A stretch of 64,000 bases of DNA from Adineta steineri. Its lineage: Eukaryota > Rotifera > Eurotatoria > Adinetida > Adinetidae. Shown piece by piece: positions 1 through 13,680 of this stretch (within the stretch, counting starts at the first letter, position 1; every line of letters starts with the position of its first letter). The notes beneath the pieces were generated by a model. The model was not told the origin of the DNA, made no database searches, and saw only the letters and a list, made by a program, of their open reading frames with translations. The DNA lies in assembly GCA_905250115.1 (NCBI GenBank), contig CAJNOI010000010.1:1129392-1193391 (forward strand). The letters run 5' to 3'. The translations under genes were made by a program, and so were the position numbers.

Positions 1-27
1 ATATATATGATAATTCTTAAATTATAG

Positions 28-1594
28 AAGTTCACAACGAATGACTGCTAGTCGTTTGAAGAATGCTTCAGTACAAATTGAAGATCTTCTTAAAGAATAC
101 GACATTCGTCTACGTCCATCCTTCGGAAGTATAAATTCATAATCATTCTCTCTTATTTTTTTATTAGAGATATATCCATTTATAATTTAGATGAACCATT
201 ATTATTAGATATTGAAATACGTTTAGCAAGTTTTGATAGTATATCTGAAGTTAATATGGATTATACATTAACACTTTATTTAAATCAATATTGGCGTGAT
301 GATCGTTTAATATTTGGTAATAAAACTGAAGAAATGACATTAACTGGTGAAATTATTGATAAATTTTGGTTGCCTGATACATTTTTTCCCAATGATAAAA
401 GTGCATATTTACATGATGTAACAGAAAAAAATAAAATGATACGTTTAAGTGGTAATGGAGATATTCTTTATGGTATGAGATTTACAACAACATTAGCATG
501 TATGATGGATTTAAGACGATATCCACTTGATAGACAAAATTGTACAGTTGAAGTTGAATCTTATGGTTATACACAAGCTGATGTTATTATGCGTTGGAAA
601 AATGGTCGAGCATCTATATTAGATCTTGATAAAGTTCATTTACCACAATTTACTATAACTGGATTTGATACGATATCATATGGAATTTATTTAGCAACAG
701 GTAAAATAAATTTCTGCAAAAAAAAAGAATTTTCTTAAATATATTTTTTGTCTAGGTGTTTATCAACGTCTTTCGTTAAGTTTTATTCTTCAACGAAATA
801 TAGGTTATTTCTTATTTCAAACTTATCTCCCCTCTATTCTTATTGTCATGTTATCTTGGGTTAGTTTTTGGATAAATCATGAAGCAACAAGTGCACGTGT
901 TGCATTAGGTATATATAAATAAAATATTTCAAGAATTTATCTATATATTTTTTGTTTGTAAGGTATTACAACTGTTTTAACAATGACAACAATTTCGACA
1001 GGTGTTCGATCATCTCTACCACGTATATCCTATGTTAAAGCAATTGATATTTATTTAGTTATGTGTTTTGTATTTGTATTTGCTGCTTTACTTGAATATG
1101 CAGCTGTTAATTATCTTTATTGGGGTACAAGAGCAAAGAGACGAAAAGAAAAAAATCAACAAAATAAAAACAAAAAAAAAGATAATGAATTAATTGAAGA
1201 AGGTAGTAATCGAGCTTCACCTATATTTGGTTTACGTCCAAATGCATTAACCAATCATCGAACAACAACAACAACATCTCTGGATGAAACTTCTTTAACT
1301 CGAAGAAATAATAATCATACGATTGAAACACAACTACCACGTATTCGTCCTCTTTTAAGAGGAAATGTTGGATTATATTCGTCATCATTAAATCGAAATC
1401 CTCGTCAACAACGAATAAATCGTCTTCTCAATCATCTACGAACTCGTGCACTAAATATACGACAACATATACCACGTTTACAGGATGTTAATGATATTGA
1501 TAAATGGTCACGTTTATGTTTTCCTATCCTTTTTATACTTTTCAATGCAGCTTATTGGCCCTATTATATAGCTCGACCACAAACTTCTAATTAA
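28..1594 (+). CDS. GABRB: GABA-A receptor beta-like subunit, 5' end missing
   Basis: Chloride-channel subunit of the Cys-loop family that opens on binding GABA at the plasma membrane. Four exons are visible: 28-128, 191-700, 756-908 and 963-1594, joined in phase; the signal peptide exon(s) lie before the window. The ectodomain has [21 protein letters not shown] (loop A region) and the Cys loop [16 protein letters not shown]1 is [18 protein letters not shown]2 ([17 protein letters not shown]) carries alanine at 2' and threonine at 6' as in anion-selective beta and RDL-type subunits. M3 ends at [13 protein letters not shown] long basic intracellular loop is followed by M4 near the stop ([15 protein letters not shown]). 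The SARV sequence before M2 fits a beta rather than an alpha subunit. Family assignment is firm; the exact subtype is inferred. Confidence 0.92.
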
Positions 1595-3469
1595 ATAGAT
1601 AAATAAAGAAAAACGAGTTGTTAATAAATAATTTAGATAAATGCATTAGGAAGAAGAAATATATATATATATATATACTGTTTGATCTATTGATTTTCAA
1701 AATAGAATGTTAATTGAAAAAAACTACTAAAATTGAATTTGTCTGGGTTTCTGTCAATAATGATAGTTTTTCATACAAATAAACTAAAAAACAATTTAAA
1801 CGAAATAATAGAATTTATCTATTAGATTAATTCAAATCAGAATAAAATATTATATAATAAAAAACAACCAGTGATATAGTTTTACAAAAACAATAAATAT
1901 ATTTATTTGAACGAATGACAAATTACTAATGTACTATTAAAGGAACCTTGTTCACGAAATTTTCTATGTTCGATAAAATATTGTTGATAACTATTGAAGT
2001 GAGATAACTCATCAATGTTAATTGAATTGTTAAATAACTGTCTATAGAAATAGAGAAAAACTTATTCAGCTGACATATTTTTTAATACTATTCTGTCTAT
2101 ATTCTTATATATATAATTTTATTTTCCGCTTCTTATTTATGTATTAGTAATTTTGAATAGATATTCATTATAACTATATATAACTAATAACAATGGTTTG
2201 AAATAATTATATGAAAAACGATTGGGATTATATTCCAATAGAGAAAGATATTGAATTCTTGTTTATTATTAATTTATAGAAATTAATATATAAAACATTC
2301 CTAGAAGGAATAAATTTGAACATGTTTAATAAAAATTATAGTAGAGATACAAAAATATCTAATTAGTGTACAATTTAAGATACTGTTTCAATATATATAT
2401 ATATAGATTTATATGCATTGACATGACAAGAAACGAGATTTATACATTGTCTTGAAGGAATCCATATGAGAAAAGTGTCTTAGTTTCATATGTTGTGCGC
2501 ATATTTGCTGACATGTCATTTGTCATTTGTCATTATAATATCCAAATGCCACTTATGTATTGACAAAATGAAAAAAGAGAGAAAATAGAAATATTTCATC
2601 TCTATACTGAATAAGATTATCGCTATTTCCAATTGATAATAATAAGGATATGTTTAGTGGCAAGCTATATTGACAGAAGGTTGCCGTGCTCTCTTATTTC
2701 TATATTACAGATTTATTATCATTCCAGACTCGTTCGAATACTAGATCAAACGAGTCTCTTTCTATCTGTTATATTTAAGTATGAGAATGGTAAAAAGATT
2801 ATTAACAAAAAATAAAAATACCGACAACTGCTGAATACAAGTTTTTTTTTATCATAGAACAAAAAAGAATAATAAAAATATAACTCGACGTTTTTCTTTT
2901 TCATGCTTTTAATAATATCCATATGTACTAAATAACTATCGACAACAACAATAATAAAATAAAGAAAAGGAAATCAAGTATAACGTTCACTTAATGACTC
3001 AAATTTATCGTCTCTTGTAAACAAGAAAAACCTCTTTCCTTTCGTCGTCGACTGTTTTCGTATTGTTTTTTCTTCCATTAAGTTGCAATCTAAAGTATCT
3101 ATTGTCTATACTATACTAAGAGAAATAACATCACATCATATATATATATAGAGAGAGAATAGACACGACACAATTAGTATGCTTGTCTCTGTTGTTGTCT
3201 CTCTTCTTTTTTTTTCTTTCTTTTTTTTTTTTATTTATTCATTCGATGTGTCTTTCCCTGATGACTTTTTTAGAGGACATGATGATAAGGATGATCAAAC
3301 TAGAAAGAAACAACAAGTAGTCATTGGTTCATTCTCTAAAAATTGTTGGACGACGTAACACTCTCATCATTAACTTTATATAATACTGTATGATAGAAGA
3401 AATTTTATCTGACGGTAGTAGCAAGGATCTAAGTGGTGTATGTGACAAATATTATATTTGAATATATTG
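1595..3469. other. Intergenic, AT-rich
   Basis: No supportable gene. AATAAA at 1602-1607, just after the receptor stop, is a candidate poly(A) signal. The rest is AT-rich with short (TA)n runs near 1660 and 2395, pyrimidine-rich tracts around 3200-3235 and a short GA tract near 3152. The only open frame (about 60 codons from 2633) has no recognisable protein features. Confidence 0.6.
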
Positions 3470-4566
3470 ATGCCTACTGGGCCTTTGACTTTCATTGCTA
3501 TATTTATCATGATGATTTTTTCTTACATTGATGGTGAGTAGTTTTTAACTGATTTATTAGAGATTAAAATTTTGTCTATAGGTGACAGTATTTCATGTTC
3601 TGATCGAGAGCAATCACCATTATGTTTTTGTCAATCATCGTATCGACGTTCGTTAATAACGAATATATTTCTTTCTAAAATATCTCTCTCTCAATGTGCT
3701 AATAAATATTCTACTCGTCAATGTCGTCAAGGTCGATTTTCTCCATCGTCAACACATGTCACTCAACTTATACCCAATCTTGTTAATCATAGCCACTGTA
3801 TAGAAGATGATCGTTGTCTACATGCATTACGTATTATACAACGTTGCTATCAATGTCAAATAACACCTTCATCATCACCAAACGAAAATACTTCGTATAC
3901 AGTTAGTACATCACCGAATGATCTTCCAGCAGATTCATGTTTTCATGTTTGTGAACATGATAAATCATGTGGATTCTTATGTTTTGATAGACGTATAACA
4001 TTCACAGTTGAATGTAAATTATGTCGAGGATATCGACGAAATGTTACATGTCGGTAAGTTAAATTTTTAATAAAAATAAACAAAAATATATGTTTTAATT
4101 TAGTTGTGCTAGAGAAAAACAATCTCAAACATGTTTTCAATCAACACCAGAAACAACAACACCACGTTGGATGCAAAAACGTGGTTTTCCAGCTGCAGGA
4201 ATACTTGCATTACTTGTTACAGTTACTATTTTAATGATTATTGTTATAAAATTAATTAATCGTCGGATAGGTGTATTAGCTCAACGTAAACATGGTTCTG
4301 TTCGTCGTTCAATAACGACAATAACAACATATCGAAGTCGACAACCATCACCATCAATAGCAACTAGTTATCCAAATACACCACTTATTCCTTCTGTACA
4401 ATTACGAAATGATCTTCTTAATGCTAATACAATGGTTGAATTACTAAATGATAAATCACAAGAATATGTTGTAGATATTCATCGACATGATGATGATGAA
4501 GATGAACTAAGTGTTTTTCTATTAGAAAAAACATCAACATTACATTCAAAATCAAAAGAAATCGCC

Positions 4567-4597
<31 letters not shown>

Positions 4598-4623
4598 TAG
4601 TAGAAGAAGAAAATCAAACTTGA
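3470..4623 (+). CDS. Cysteine-rich single-pass membrane protein, unknown function
   Basis: Three exons (3470-3533, 3582-4053, 4104-4623) join in phase to 351 aa. Residues 1-21 form a hydrophobic signal peptide starting MPTGPLTFIAIF. The predicted ectodomain (about 22-205) has some 20 cysteines, many in pairs such as CFC, CYQC and CKLC. A transmembrane helix follows at about 209-229 (AGILALLVTVTILMIIVIK), then a basic stretch. The cytoplasmic tail ends in an acidic run of about ten Asp residues. The layout is that of a type I receptor or adhesion protein. Segments such as CIEDDRCLHALRIIQRC recall the cysteine spacing of GDNF-receptor-like domains, but this is not enough to assign a family. I chose this start because the ATG opens a signal peptide and the first intron has clean GT..AG ends. 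Confidence 0.7.
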
Positions 4624-6353
4624 ATTATTTCTTTTTTCTACTTATGATAACCTGTGATGTTTGTTTGAACTTAAGATAAATTTTCGAAATGATAAACTTT
4701 TTTCAAAAATCCATCGATATGATTATGTTTCATTTATTCTATAATGACATAAATGTCTATTTGTTGATATATGGCATCTATTCTGATGTATTGTAATTAA
4801 TAAAACTATTGAGAATAATTTCACTTTTTATTTGACATAGAATTTATTCGCAGAACTTTAATCATATGTGTCCCATGATAAATCTTACATTTTTTGATAA
4901 TTTAAAGAAAAAGATTGACCTTAGTAATGAATATAGAAAAAATTTTCTTGAATAACAAAACGTTTGATATAAAAATAGCTAATTTATTCTAAAATATCAT
5001 TTCATAGTTCTATAGTAAGAAAAAAAAAGTCATAAATCAATCTTTTTGTTTCTGTTTCTGAATATTAGATAGTAATACTTATTGAATACCAAATTTGGAT
5101 GATCAAGTTGCAATACGAGTGAAGCATTCTTGATGGGATTTTTCTGATTACCCTATAGAAATAGAACTGAATTTGCTTATTTTTCTATTTTACATTTATG
5201 TAGCTTACGCGTTTTGGAATATATTTGACAGTTCTTCTTGTTTGACGATTTTTTAATCGATATTTGTATATATATCAGCATATTCTCGACTAAATTACAT
5301 AAACAATTGCAATCAAAAGACAAAGTTTAAACCTAAGTTGATTTCTGGATCATACAGTACTTTACCCCTAAAGATAAAACTTTGCACTCCATCCGATTAT
5401 ACAGAGTCTTTTGTTTTTATACAACTGTTATCATTATAATTATCATATATATGTAATTCTATATGAAGAATGTATCAACAATTTTGTTTATACGTGATAT
5501 AGATGGTATATTGCCTTAGGACGAGTTTCTTTTCTTATTGATATTAGTAGCACTAATGACATATATTGTGACATGATATAAACAAGTATGGCGTTTTTGA
5601 TCAAACTATTGAACCAATAATAAATTTTTATAATATAAAATAATATTGACAAAGAAAAAAAATCATTTGTACGACTATTTACTTTTGGAAAACTTTGCTT
5701 CTCGCACTCTTATCTTACATCTATATACTTATTTTTTATCAATGATCTGTGAAGATGTTTGCTTTGTTTCAATGTGCTCGTTGCTTTTCATTTCTAAATA
5801 CCGATAATCAATTTCTTCTCTATCTTAAACAGTTTAAATTCACTATTAATATTAACGAAGAGTATAATGATCGTGTCTTTGTTCAATGTCAATCATATCA
5901 CGTAGCCTTAATCCAGTTGAATAGACAAAATTATTATTAACTGATACTGTATGCATGAAATCATCACAAGAGTATAATTCTGATTTATTTAATAATGTGA
6001 CTTGTGAACATCTGAGTAGAATACGTAATGTAATTTATTAATTGATCAATCAATTAATCGAATAAGTTATTTTTTACACATATATAGCCTGAACAAACAT
6101 TTATCGAAATAACTTTCGAGTGTGATTGGATAACTGATAGTTGATTGCATTGTCAACAATAAATCATATATATATTAAGGTAAAATAAACAAAATTTGAG
6201 ATAAAAATACATGTTAACAATTAAAATAATAAAAATTTTATTTTCCTAATTTCTGTATTGTCAACATAAACACATAAAATCAATTCAGTAAAAAACGAAA
6301 TACAATAGGATAACGGAAGTATTTATTTTGACTGGAATGTAATTATTTTTAGT
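4624..6353. other. Intergenic between convergent genes
   Basis: About 1.7 kb of AT-rich sequence between the membrane-protein stop and the SLC25A44 stop. An open frame of 63 codons at 5749-5940 has no family signature. I see no RNA gene and no clear repeat. Confidence 0.5.
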
Positions 6354-7455
6354 TTACCATCTTACTTGACCTTGATATTCTTCTTTTAATGAAATACGTT
6401 TGACTGTTTCATAACCAAATATAATAAAAAATGAATAGACACATGAATGTGAAAGACGAGCTGTTAAACCTTTGGTAAATACACGAAAACGTTCTTCTTG
6501 CCATAATTCATTCATTATTTGCAATACTTTTCGACGTTCTCGTTCGATTTGTATTCGAGTACGACATACATCCAATGGATTTGTAAGTAAACTTGATGTA
6601 AGAGAAGATAATGGGCCAGCCATACATTGAATGAGAAGTAATGGTAATGAGAAGGAGTTAACTGTAAGAAAAATATCATTGTATTTAATGTTTCCGAAAA
6701 AATAAAAGTAGCAACTTACAAAACATAGCTTGAATTTCGAGTAATTTTCTTTGATAAAAATAATATGATGGCCACCAAATAGCACTGGTTAAACTGAATA
6801 AAAATGTTGAAATAAAATAACCACGATAAAAGCCTCTTAAACTAAAACGACTATTATTATCAGACTTATTTTCGTAGAGTAATGTTTTACATATATGTTT
6901 AAATATTAGATAATTACTATTACGAATTTCTTTAGGTACATGTATACGACGAATTTGTCGATGTTTGATTTTTTCATCTGATACAGATGACGATGTACCA
7001 GTTTTTTTATTTGGTATCCTTAATCCAACTAATTGCATATGTTGAGATATAATATCAATTGGACAAGCAAGTATTTGTGCAACCATTGAGGCTACTGACC
7101 CACCAATAGCAGCACGTAAATAGTCATTTTTAGTCAATATATTTGCATGTGAACGAATATTTTCAAATGTTGTTATATAAATTACACCAGGTATTAGTTG
7201 ACCATTATAAACAAGAAAACCTTTATATAATGAACGAAAACCTTCATAACGTGCAGTTGTTGTTAATGCATGCCATGTACCTTTATAAATCGATGATTTT
7301 ACTTGTACTTGTAAACGAGTACGTACAAGTGTAAATGGATATAAAAGTGAACGAACAGTAAATGTTGATAGAACACTTAAAGGTATATATCGACTTTTAT
7401 CAAGCATTGGCCAATCGATATCATATGTGAGACTTGGTTCATCACTTTCAGACAT
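6354..7455 (-). CDS. SLC25A44: SLC25A44-type mitochondrial carrier
   Basis: Inner mitochondrial membrane carrier; in vertebrates SLC25A44 imports branched-chain amino acids. Two exons on the minus strand (7455-6720 and 6661-6354) join in phase to 347 aa, near the usual size. Carrier repeats are clear: YPFTLVRTRLQVQ (first repeat, about residues 39-51), CPIDIISQHMQLVG (second) and NPLDVCRTRIQIE (third). The first and third keep the PxD/E-x-x-R/K pattern, and the second has PIDIISQH as in SLC25A44. The N-terminal WPMLDKSRYIPLSVLSTF matches the typical W-xx-LDK start of this subfamily. An acceptor-like pyrimidine tract ending in AG lies 8 nt before the ATG, suggesting a 5' UTR intron or a spliced-leader site. 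It converges with the preceding plus-strand gene. Confidence 0.93.
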
Positions 7456-7748
7456 GTAATATACTTAAAAATAAATAAACAGAGATTGATGCAAATTAAC
7501 AAATGATTTTATCAAAATTTCTATTTCACATCAGAATCTATTTAATTGTTATATAAACAAACAAACTAACTAACTAATACAAAAGAAAAGAAACAACATA
7601 ACCGTCAATAGAATTTTATTTTTTAGTAAAGAACGTCAAAGAAAAAACATCACACATTTCTATTAGAAATTTGCGTTTTACAAACAGCAAATGGAAAAAT
7701 ACTTTTAACCTACGAAACAAACAAGAAAAAAAAGAGAAACTATTTTGA

Positions 7749-7848
7749 NNNNNNNNNNNNNNNNNNNNNNNNNNNNNNNNNNNNNNNNNNNNNNNNNNNN
7801 NNNNNNNNNNNNNNNNNNNNNNNNNNNNNNNNNNNNNNNNNNNNNNNN
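7749..7848. other. Assembly gap (100 N)
   Basis: Exactly 100 N, the conventional size for a gap of unknown length. Coding sequence of SAE1 ends upstream of it on the minus strand, so the missing exons may lie in it. Confidence 0.99.
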
Positions 7849-8023
7849 AAAAATTATTTCCAATAAAAATATTTACTGATTTCGTTGTAACTGTTTCACT
7901 TTTCTTTGATTCATTTCCACCTTCACCTTTAATTAATGATTCACTTCCAACTGAATTTTCACTACAAATAAAATGTTTACTTTCATTATAAACAAAACAA
8001 GTCGGATTCTTGTTTCTCGACAT
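7849..8023 (-). CDS. Unassigned open frame running into the gap
   Basis: Minus-strand frame starting MSRNKNPTCFVYNESKHF, open for about 58 codons until the N run. It is Ser/Lys/Glu-rich and shows no recognised domain. It does not join in phase to SAE1 exon 2 with any splice site I could find, so it may be a separate gene's 5' end or chance. After the gap, around 7709 on the minus strand, there is a good pyrimidine tract plus AG followed by a short open stretch of equally unclear status. Confidence 0.2.
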
Positions 8024-8170
8024 TTTCCATACTCAAATTACCCCTTTCAATCATTCAGATCTATATCTTAATTACTCCATTAATGACATAAAGATCCAGT
8101 TTCATTTCTCTAATGTCTTTCCTATTCTGATAAGATAACTCTCATAGCAAAAACATTCTTCGATACATAC

Positions 8171-8782
8171 CTAAGATATTCATATATATCACCAAGATCT
8201 TTAAATACAAATCCATATAAACCAAATGTTCCAGCACAAAAAAAATGTACTTGTTTTTTACCATTTTCATCTATTTGTTGTTGTCCACGACAAAGTTTAT
8301 TCAGGTGTGATACAGTTGAAAAATCATAATAATTAAATAAACAAACATAATCAAATTGTTCAATATATTTATCATCAATTTGTTCAATTGTCATACTTGA
8401 TTGAGCAGTTAATTGTACACGTGGATTTAATTGTTGTAAAATTCGACATGTACAAACGGATTTATATTCATTGATATCTGTTGATGACATTGTTAATGTT
8501 AAATTTTGTTCAACATCATTTGTTGTCACACGTGTATTATCAAATACAGTTATACTCGCAACACCAGCTAAACATAAATTTTTACATACTTCAATTGATA
8601 AACTATTCACATTAATTAATAATAGACGTGTTTGACGAAGTCTATAGACAAAAAATATTAGGATATTTTTTTGTTTGAATAAAATATTACTTTAACTGAG
8701 CATCAGCACCCCATAAACGAATTTGTCGATCATAAAGAATTGCCTCTTCATCAGATAGCATAGATGTTTGATTCGAAGTCAT
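8171..8782 (-). CDS. SAE1: SUMO-activating enzyme subunit 1, N-terminal half only
   Basis: SAE1 (Aos1) pairs with UBA2 to form the E1 that adenylates SUMO in the nucleus. Exon 1 (8782-8691) encodes the family hallmark YDRQIRLWGADAQ at about residues 17-29. Exon 2 (8641-8171) continues LRQTRLLLINVNSLSIEVCK and the Rossmann-type part AGVASITVFDNTRVT, then runs to FKDLGDIYEYLR. Exon 2 ends at a good donor (AG/GTATGT) in phase 2. No downstream exon that continues the reading frame could be found before the 100-N gap about 320 nt further on. Roughly 187 codons are present, against about 346 residues in the human protein. The C-terminal half is missing here, either in the gap or lost. Confidence 0.85.
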
Positions 8783-9014
8783 CTATTCTGTCTTAATATT
8801 TATATATATATATGTTTATACTTCTAAAATTGAGAATAGGCTGGATTGGTGCGTGTATATTTGAAATAAATGAATGATAATCATAATTGACAAAAAAAAA
8901 CAAAAATGAACACACAAATACATGGATATAGAGAATGTTTATTTAGTTTTTTTTCATGGATAGAATAAATAATGTCAATATATCGACGATAATGAACAAA
9001 TTAAAATAATATGT

Positions 9015-9429
9015 TCAAAAGCCGTGAACTTTCACTTGATCATCTTGACATATGCCAATTTTCTTGAGAAATTGGCTTACATTCGTACGTTGATCACCTT
9101 GAAGTTGAATTACTTCACCATATTCTTGATGTTCAACGACAGTGCCGTTACAAGCAAATTGCTTTTTAAATTCACGTAAAAGACGTTTTTTATCGAACTC
9201 GTCACCAATTCCCTATATAATAGATTAATATAATTATATAAGTATATATATATTTAATAGAACATACTTGAACGGTTGTTAAAGTTTTTTTTCCATTTCG
9301 TTGCTGAATCCGAATATGAATTATATTGGAGCTACGTTGAGCACTAGCTCCAGTATCCGATGTACTTAGACCAGTTACATCTGCGAACGGGTCAGCTGAA
9401 CGAAAAACAATTGCATCGTGATCTGTCAT
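9015..9429 (-). CDS. EIF1: Translation initiation factor eIF1 (SUI1)
   Basis: Small factor of the 43S pre-initiation complex that monitors start-codon choice. Two exons (9429-9268 and 9212-9015) join exactly at a codon boundary to 119 aa, close to the usual 113. Key family segments are present: DPFADVT near the N terminus, IHIRIQQRNGKKTLTTVQG, FDKKRLLREFKKQFACNG, and the C-terminal GDQRTNVSQFLKKIGI followed by VHGF. Full length and ordinary. Confidence 0.96.
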
Positions 9430-9826
9430 ACGATAAGAAATGTAAATAAGTTTAAAGTTTTCTGTTAAATGAAATTAAAACTTCGATTATATATGAACTT
9501 GTTAACGAGAATCTAAAATACAAAAAATTTCAAATGTTATGATTCTTGCATAATTACAGATGAAATAAATAGAATTGCGAAATGAGTCAATGATTACACA
9601 TAGAATGAAAAAAGAAAATACATATATTTGTTGCGTAATAACATTATAGGGGGAAGAAATTATATAAAATAAAATCACATTGATAAGCGGAATATTAATC
9701 ATGGAAGTATCGATGATGAAATAAAATGAACCGGTATTTTACATATAAGATATTGCACAATTAAACATAGAAGTATAGATTTAAGTTTCGTTGTTTTTTT
9801 TCCTACTAATCTAAAAGGATGACACA
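9430..9826. other. Intergenic, eIF1 to ATP6V1B
   Basis: About 400 nt between the eIF1 start and the V-ATPase B stop. AT-rich; no gene or repeat seen. A weak 66-codon minus-strand frame inside it has no family features. Confidence 0.5.
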
Positions 9827-11834
<2,008 letters not shown>

Positions 11835-12822
11835 ACTTCTGAAAAAAAAATATTCAATATATATGAATGAAAAAACAATAGCACAAGAGCAAAGTAAACC
11901 ATATCGATTATGTTTACTTTTTTTAATAGATCAATACAGGTATCTTTTGTAGGTCATCTAATATTTTATTCATAATTAAATTAAATCAATAGATATCTCA
12001 GCGAGAGATAGAAAAAGCAAATAGCAATTCGTATACGCTCACTCTTCTTCTGCCATTTAAATTATAAAGAATTCTCGTCTATCTGTCTGTTGGATTCAGT
12101 AGAAAAGAAAGAAAGTAATACACAAGTGCAAATCAGTCAGTCAGCCAGTAATAAAAATTCATTCGTCATTTTGAATCATTGTCTATTAACCTCCAACGAA
12201 GAAAAACATTTAAGATATTATAAAAAAAATTTCTGAAGAGGACGCTAGAGTCAAAAGTATGAGTTTAATCAAAAACATAAGGATTAAGATTGTGATGAAC
12301 ATTTTAATAGAACAAAAGAATTAATAAGTATTAGTAAACAGTCACGTTCATGTTAAATTCGATAGATTATCAACAAAAGCATATTCAATAAAATTTTGTT
12401 AGAAGTTCACAAATGTTCTTTTTTGTTTAATAACAATTGAAATCATTCAATCTATATGATATTTAGTCATATTATTGACAATAATAGTCTCATATTGAAT
12501 GATAAAGAGAGAGAGAGAGACTTGTTTTAATTTAATCAATACATACGTATATGATTGAAATTGAGATGATTTGGTGTTGAATGTCGTGTTATTATTGTAC
12601 GGACGTATATTTGTTATTGGATCTATAAATATATATAGAAGGAGATATGTCAAATATTCGAATTGTCTCTTTTCTCTCTAATAGTGTATCCAATTTTTGT
12701 GCTACTCTCCTGTACACATATATAGATAGATGTTGGCAAATATAAATGAAAAGATATGAAGGTCGATGATAGATTGATAAAAAAAAGTCGTTTATAGAAA
12801 TAGTAATAATAATTAAATTCAT
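11835..12822. other. Divergent intergenic region
   Basis: About 990 nt between the V-ATPase B start (minus) and the unknown single-exon gene (plus); both promoters should lie here. AT-rich, with a GA microsatellite near 12507-12520 and (TA)n near 12626. No further gene seen. Confidence 0.5.
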
Positions 12823-13680
12823 ATGGGCATAATATCATCAATGTGTAAATATAAAAAACGAAATAATAATGATGTTATCGTTCATAATAATTATACTCAA
12901 ACTGTTATATCAACACCGAATATATCATCAAGTGATAAAACTCAATGTTCAACTATAAGTCGTGAACCAACAAATAATTCATTATTTCGTCATCATTATT
13001 ATTTTCCAAATCGACGGCAGACATATTCAACATCGACACAACAATTACGAGAATTCTCAGATTTACCTCTTTTTTCAACACCATTCTATTTACCTTTTCA
13101 TAGCAAAAACAATGCTTCTTATCAATGTTCTAATCCATATATTGCTCAAGCTTATAATTATGTAGATCATTCTCAAACAACAGATACGACTGATTCATTT
13201 GAAAGAACATCAGAATCTGATATTGTACAAGTTGTTGGTGCTGTTAATAATGATCATATAGAACCTAATCGAACAATTACACGTGTTGAATCAACAATGA
13301 CAACAGATATCAATGAACAATCTATTAAGCAAAATATCAATGATGGATCTCGTCTAATAAAACGTTCTGTATCAGCACCAATTGATATGTTTTTAATTGA
13401 TATTTCAAATGAACATGTCCTTGTTGGTCAACCTGTTTCAATGAATATTCGTCATTTACTTTTAGATACATTAGAAAATCATCATACAAATTCATCAACA
13501 CCAATTCGTGTTGAACCATCGTCAACTACAACATATGCACATGAAAATCTTCTTAATTATATTCCATATGTATGTGAACGTTATCCAAATGTAACAGTTG
13601 AAGCGGATCAACGAACTCGTAATACACTTCATATTCGAGTACCATCAGAATTTTCTCATTCTCTTAATGCTATAACATGA
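12823..13680 (+). CDS. Unknown 285-aa protein with candidate N-myristoylation site
   Basis: Single exon of 285 codons, far longer than chance in such AT-rich DNA. The start MGIISSMCKYKKRNN fits the N-myristoylation consensus (Gly2, Ser at position 6), with a nearby Cys8 that could be palmitoylated and a basic patch. I infer a lipid-anchored, membrane-associated protein. The rest is Ser/Thr/Asn-rich and probably disordered up to about residue 180. A more structured C-terminal block follows (IKRSVSAPIDMFLIDI, then QPVSMNIRHLLLDTL, then ENLLNYIPYVCERYPNVTVE). RSVSAP resembles a basophilic-kinase or 14-3-3 site. I recognise no family. I chose the ATG because it creates the acylation motif and is the first in frame. 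Confidence 0.7.
   Translation: MGIISSMCKYKKRNNNDVIVHNNYTQTVISTPNISSSDKTQCSTISREPTNNSLFRHHYYFPNRRQTYSTSTQQLREFSDLPLFSTPFYLPFHSKNNASYQCSNPYIAQAYNYVDHSQTTDTTDSFERTSESDIVQVVGAVNNDHIEPNRTITRVESTMTTDINEQSIKQNINDGSRLIKRSVSAPIDMFLIDISNEHVLVGQPVSMNIRHLLLDTLENHHTNSSTPIRVEPSSTTTYAHENLLNYIPYVCERYPNVTVEADQRTRNTLHIRVPSEFSHSLNAIT

Noticed and set aside
5749-5940. 63-codon plus-strand open frame
   Set aside because: Short, no family motif, no splice context and no coding-like composition; consistent with chance.
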